This document shows positions 5,212 to 5,566 of a stretch of 5,566 nucleotides of DNA, piece after piece; within the stretch, counting starts at the first letter, position 1, and every line of letters begins with the position of its first letter. Source of the stretch: an uncultured Pleurocapsa sp. Its GTDB lineage: Bacteria; Cyanobacteriota; Cyanobacteriia; Cyanobacteriales; Xenococcaceae. The position numbers and the translations under genes are program-made. Below the pieces are notes generated by a model that saw only the letters and a program-made list of their open reading frames with translations, did no database searches and had not been told where the DNA came from. The DNA is taken from the NCBI GenBank assembly GCA_937884735.1, contig CAKZYI010000775.1, positions 1-5,566 on the forward strand, in the 5' to 3' direction.

Positions 5212-5346
5212 CTATCTTTGGATAAATTGCATAGACGCGATCGCGCCTAAAAAGAATACAGTAGGTACTGCAAGAGTGTGAATTGCCAACCATCTAACAG
5301 TAAAGATGGGGTAAGAAATGGGTTGATTAGGACTATTGCCTGTCAT
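5212..5346 (-). CDS. psbF: Cytochrome b559 beta subunit
   Basis: The product is 44 residues. A short polar arm (M-T-G-N-S-P-N-Q-P-I) leads to Y-P-I-F-T-V-R-W and one transmembrane helix (about 19-40) ending M-Q-F-I-Q-R, as in the whole family. H23, in W-L-A-I-H, is the axial ligand that shares the b559 haem with the matching His of PsbE. Cytochrome b559 is essential for PSII assembly and is thought to protect it through secondary electron transfer. A short AGG (complement of 5356-5358) is 9 bases before the ATG. A HIP1 site (5237-5244) lies within the coding sequence and encodes G-A-I-A. Confidence 0.97.
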   Translation of the reverse strand: MTGNSPNQPISYPIFTVRWLAIHTLAVPTVFFLGAIASMQFIQR

Positions 5347-5375
5347 ATTTTTTTACCTAATTATTTTTTCAATTT

Positions 5376-5566
5376 TTATTGATTAAATTCTTTGATTTGC
5401 TCTTTAGCATCAAAGCGATCGCTAATTACTGGCAACTCAATTCTGTCCTGAGTAAAATACTCGTTAGGACGAGGAGTACCAAAAGCGTCGTAAGCTAGCC
5501 CCGAGCTAACATATAACCATCCTGCAACAAACAGCATAGGAATAGTAACGCTATGGATTACCCAGT
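5376..5566 (-). CDS. psbE: Cytochrome b559 alpha subunit, C-terminal part (5' end outside window)
   Basis: The frame enters from the right edge with Y/W-V-I-H-S and reads 62 full codons to the TAA at 5376-5378. The His of V-I-H-S is the haem ligand paired with psbF H23. After the transmembrane helix (W-L-Y-V-S-S-G-L-A) come the conserved Y-D-A-F-G-T-P-R-P-N-E-Y-F and the lumenal tail with D-R-F-D-A-K, ending E-F-N-Q. About 20 N-terminal residues and the operon promoter lie beyond the window. It is 29 bases upstream of psbF and is the first gene of the operon. The visible part is ordinary and intact, with a HIP1 site at 5415-5422. Confidence 0.97.
   Translation of the reverse strand, partial: WVIHSVTIPMLFVAGWLYVSSGLAYDAFGTPRPNEYFTQDRIELPVISDRFDAKEQIKEFNQ

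Overview
The window is cyanobacterial chromosome. It carries an orange carotenoid protein gene, the tail of a psbEFLJ photosystem II operon, and six copies of the cyanobacterial palindrome HIP1 (GCGATCGC). The DNA is visibly AT-rich. An OCP with a fluorescence recovery protein (FRP) locus implies a phycobilisome-bearing species. A colonial or pleurocapsalean/chroococcalean genus is a guess from overall character and cannot be fixed from the sequence alone.

Left part, + strand: the 3' end of a P-loop/AAA-type ATPase (1-401); a secreted DM13-domain protein (502-963); and a membrane-anchored FAD/NAD(P)H reductase with a C-terminal plant-type [2Fe-2S] ferredoxin domain (1078-2442), closed by a good intrinsic terminator (2507-2535).

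Centre, + strand: the photoprotection locus. A full-length OCP (2642-3604, GTG start) is preceded by an imperfect 12-bp tandem repeat and a small stem that touches its Shine-Dalgarno sequence. It is followed by a 14-position inverted repeat, and then by a gene that no long open frame reveals: frp (3724-4053). This frame is 109 codons long and aligns without a gap to FRP, but codon 51 is TAA where Synechocystis FRP has Lys. All other FRP hallmark residues are present on both sides of the stop. The OCP off-switch therefore appears to be freshly broken by a single base, unless the base is a sequencing error. Nearly identical 18-nt sequences lie just after the ocp stop and just after the frp stop.

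Right part, - strand: a ComF-family phosphoribosyltransferase (4108-4755) convergent with frp, a strong intrinsic terminator (4818-4851), then psbJ, psbL, psbF and the C-terminal part of psbE (running off the window), which encode cytochrome b559 and two small PSII subunits. PsbL carries Ile at two positions (8 and 15) where I expect Asn.

Functionally the window combines PSII core subunits, phycobilisome photoprotection (OCP and damaged FRP) and a putative redox pair (DM13 and ferredoxin-reductase). No gene-free stretch exceeds 300 bases; the longest is 2443-2641 (199 bases). There are no tRNA or rRNA genes, no CRISPR array and no insertion sequence.
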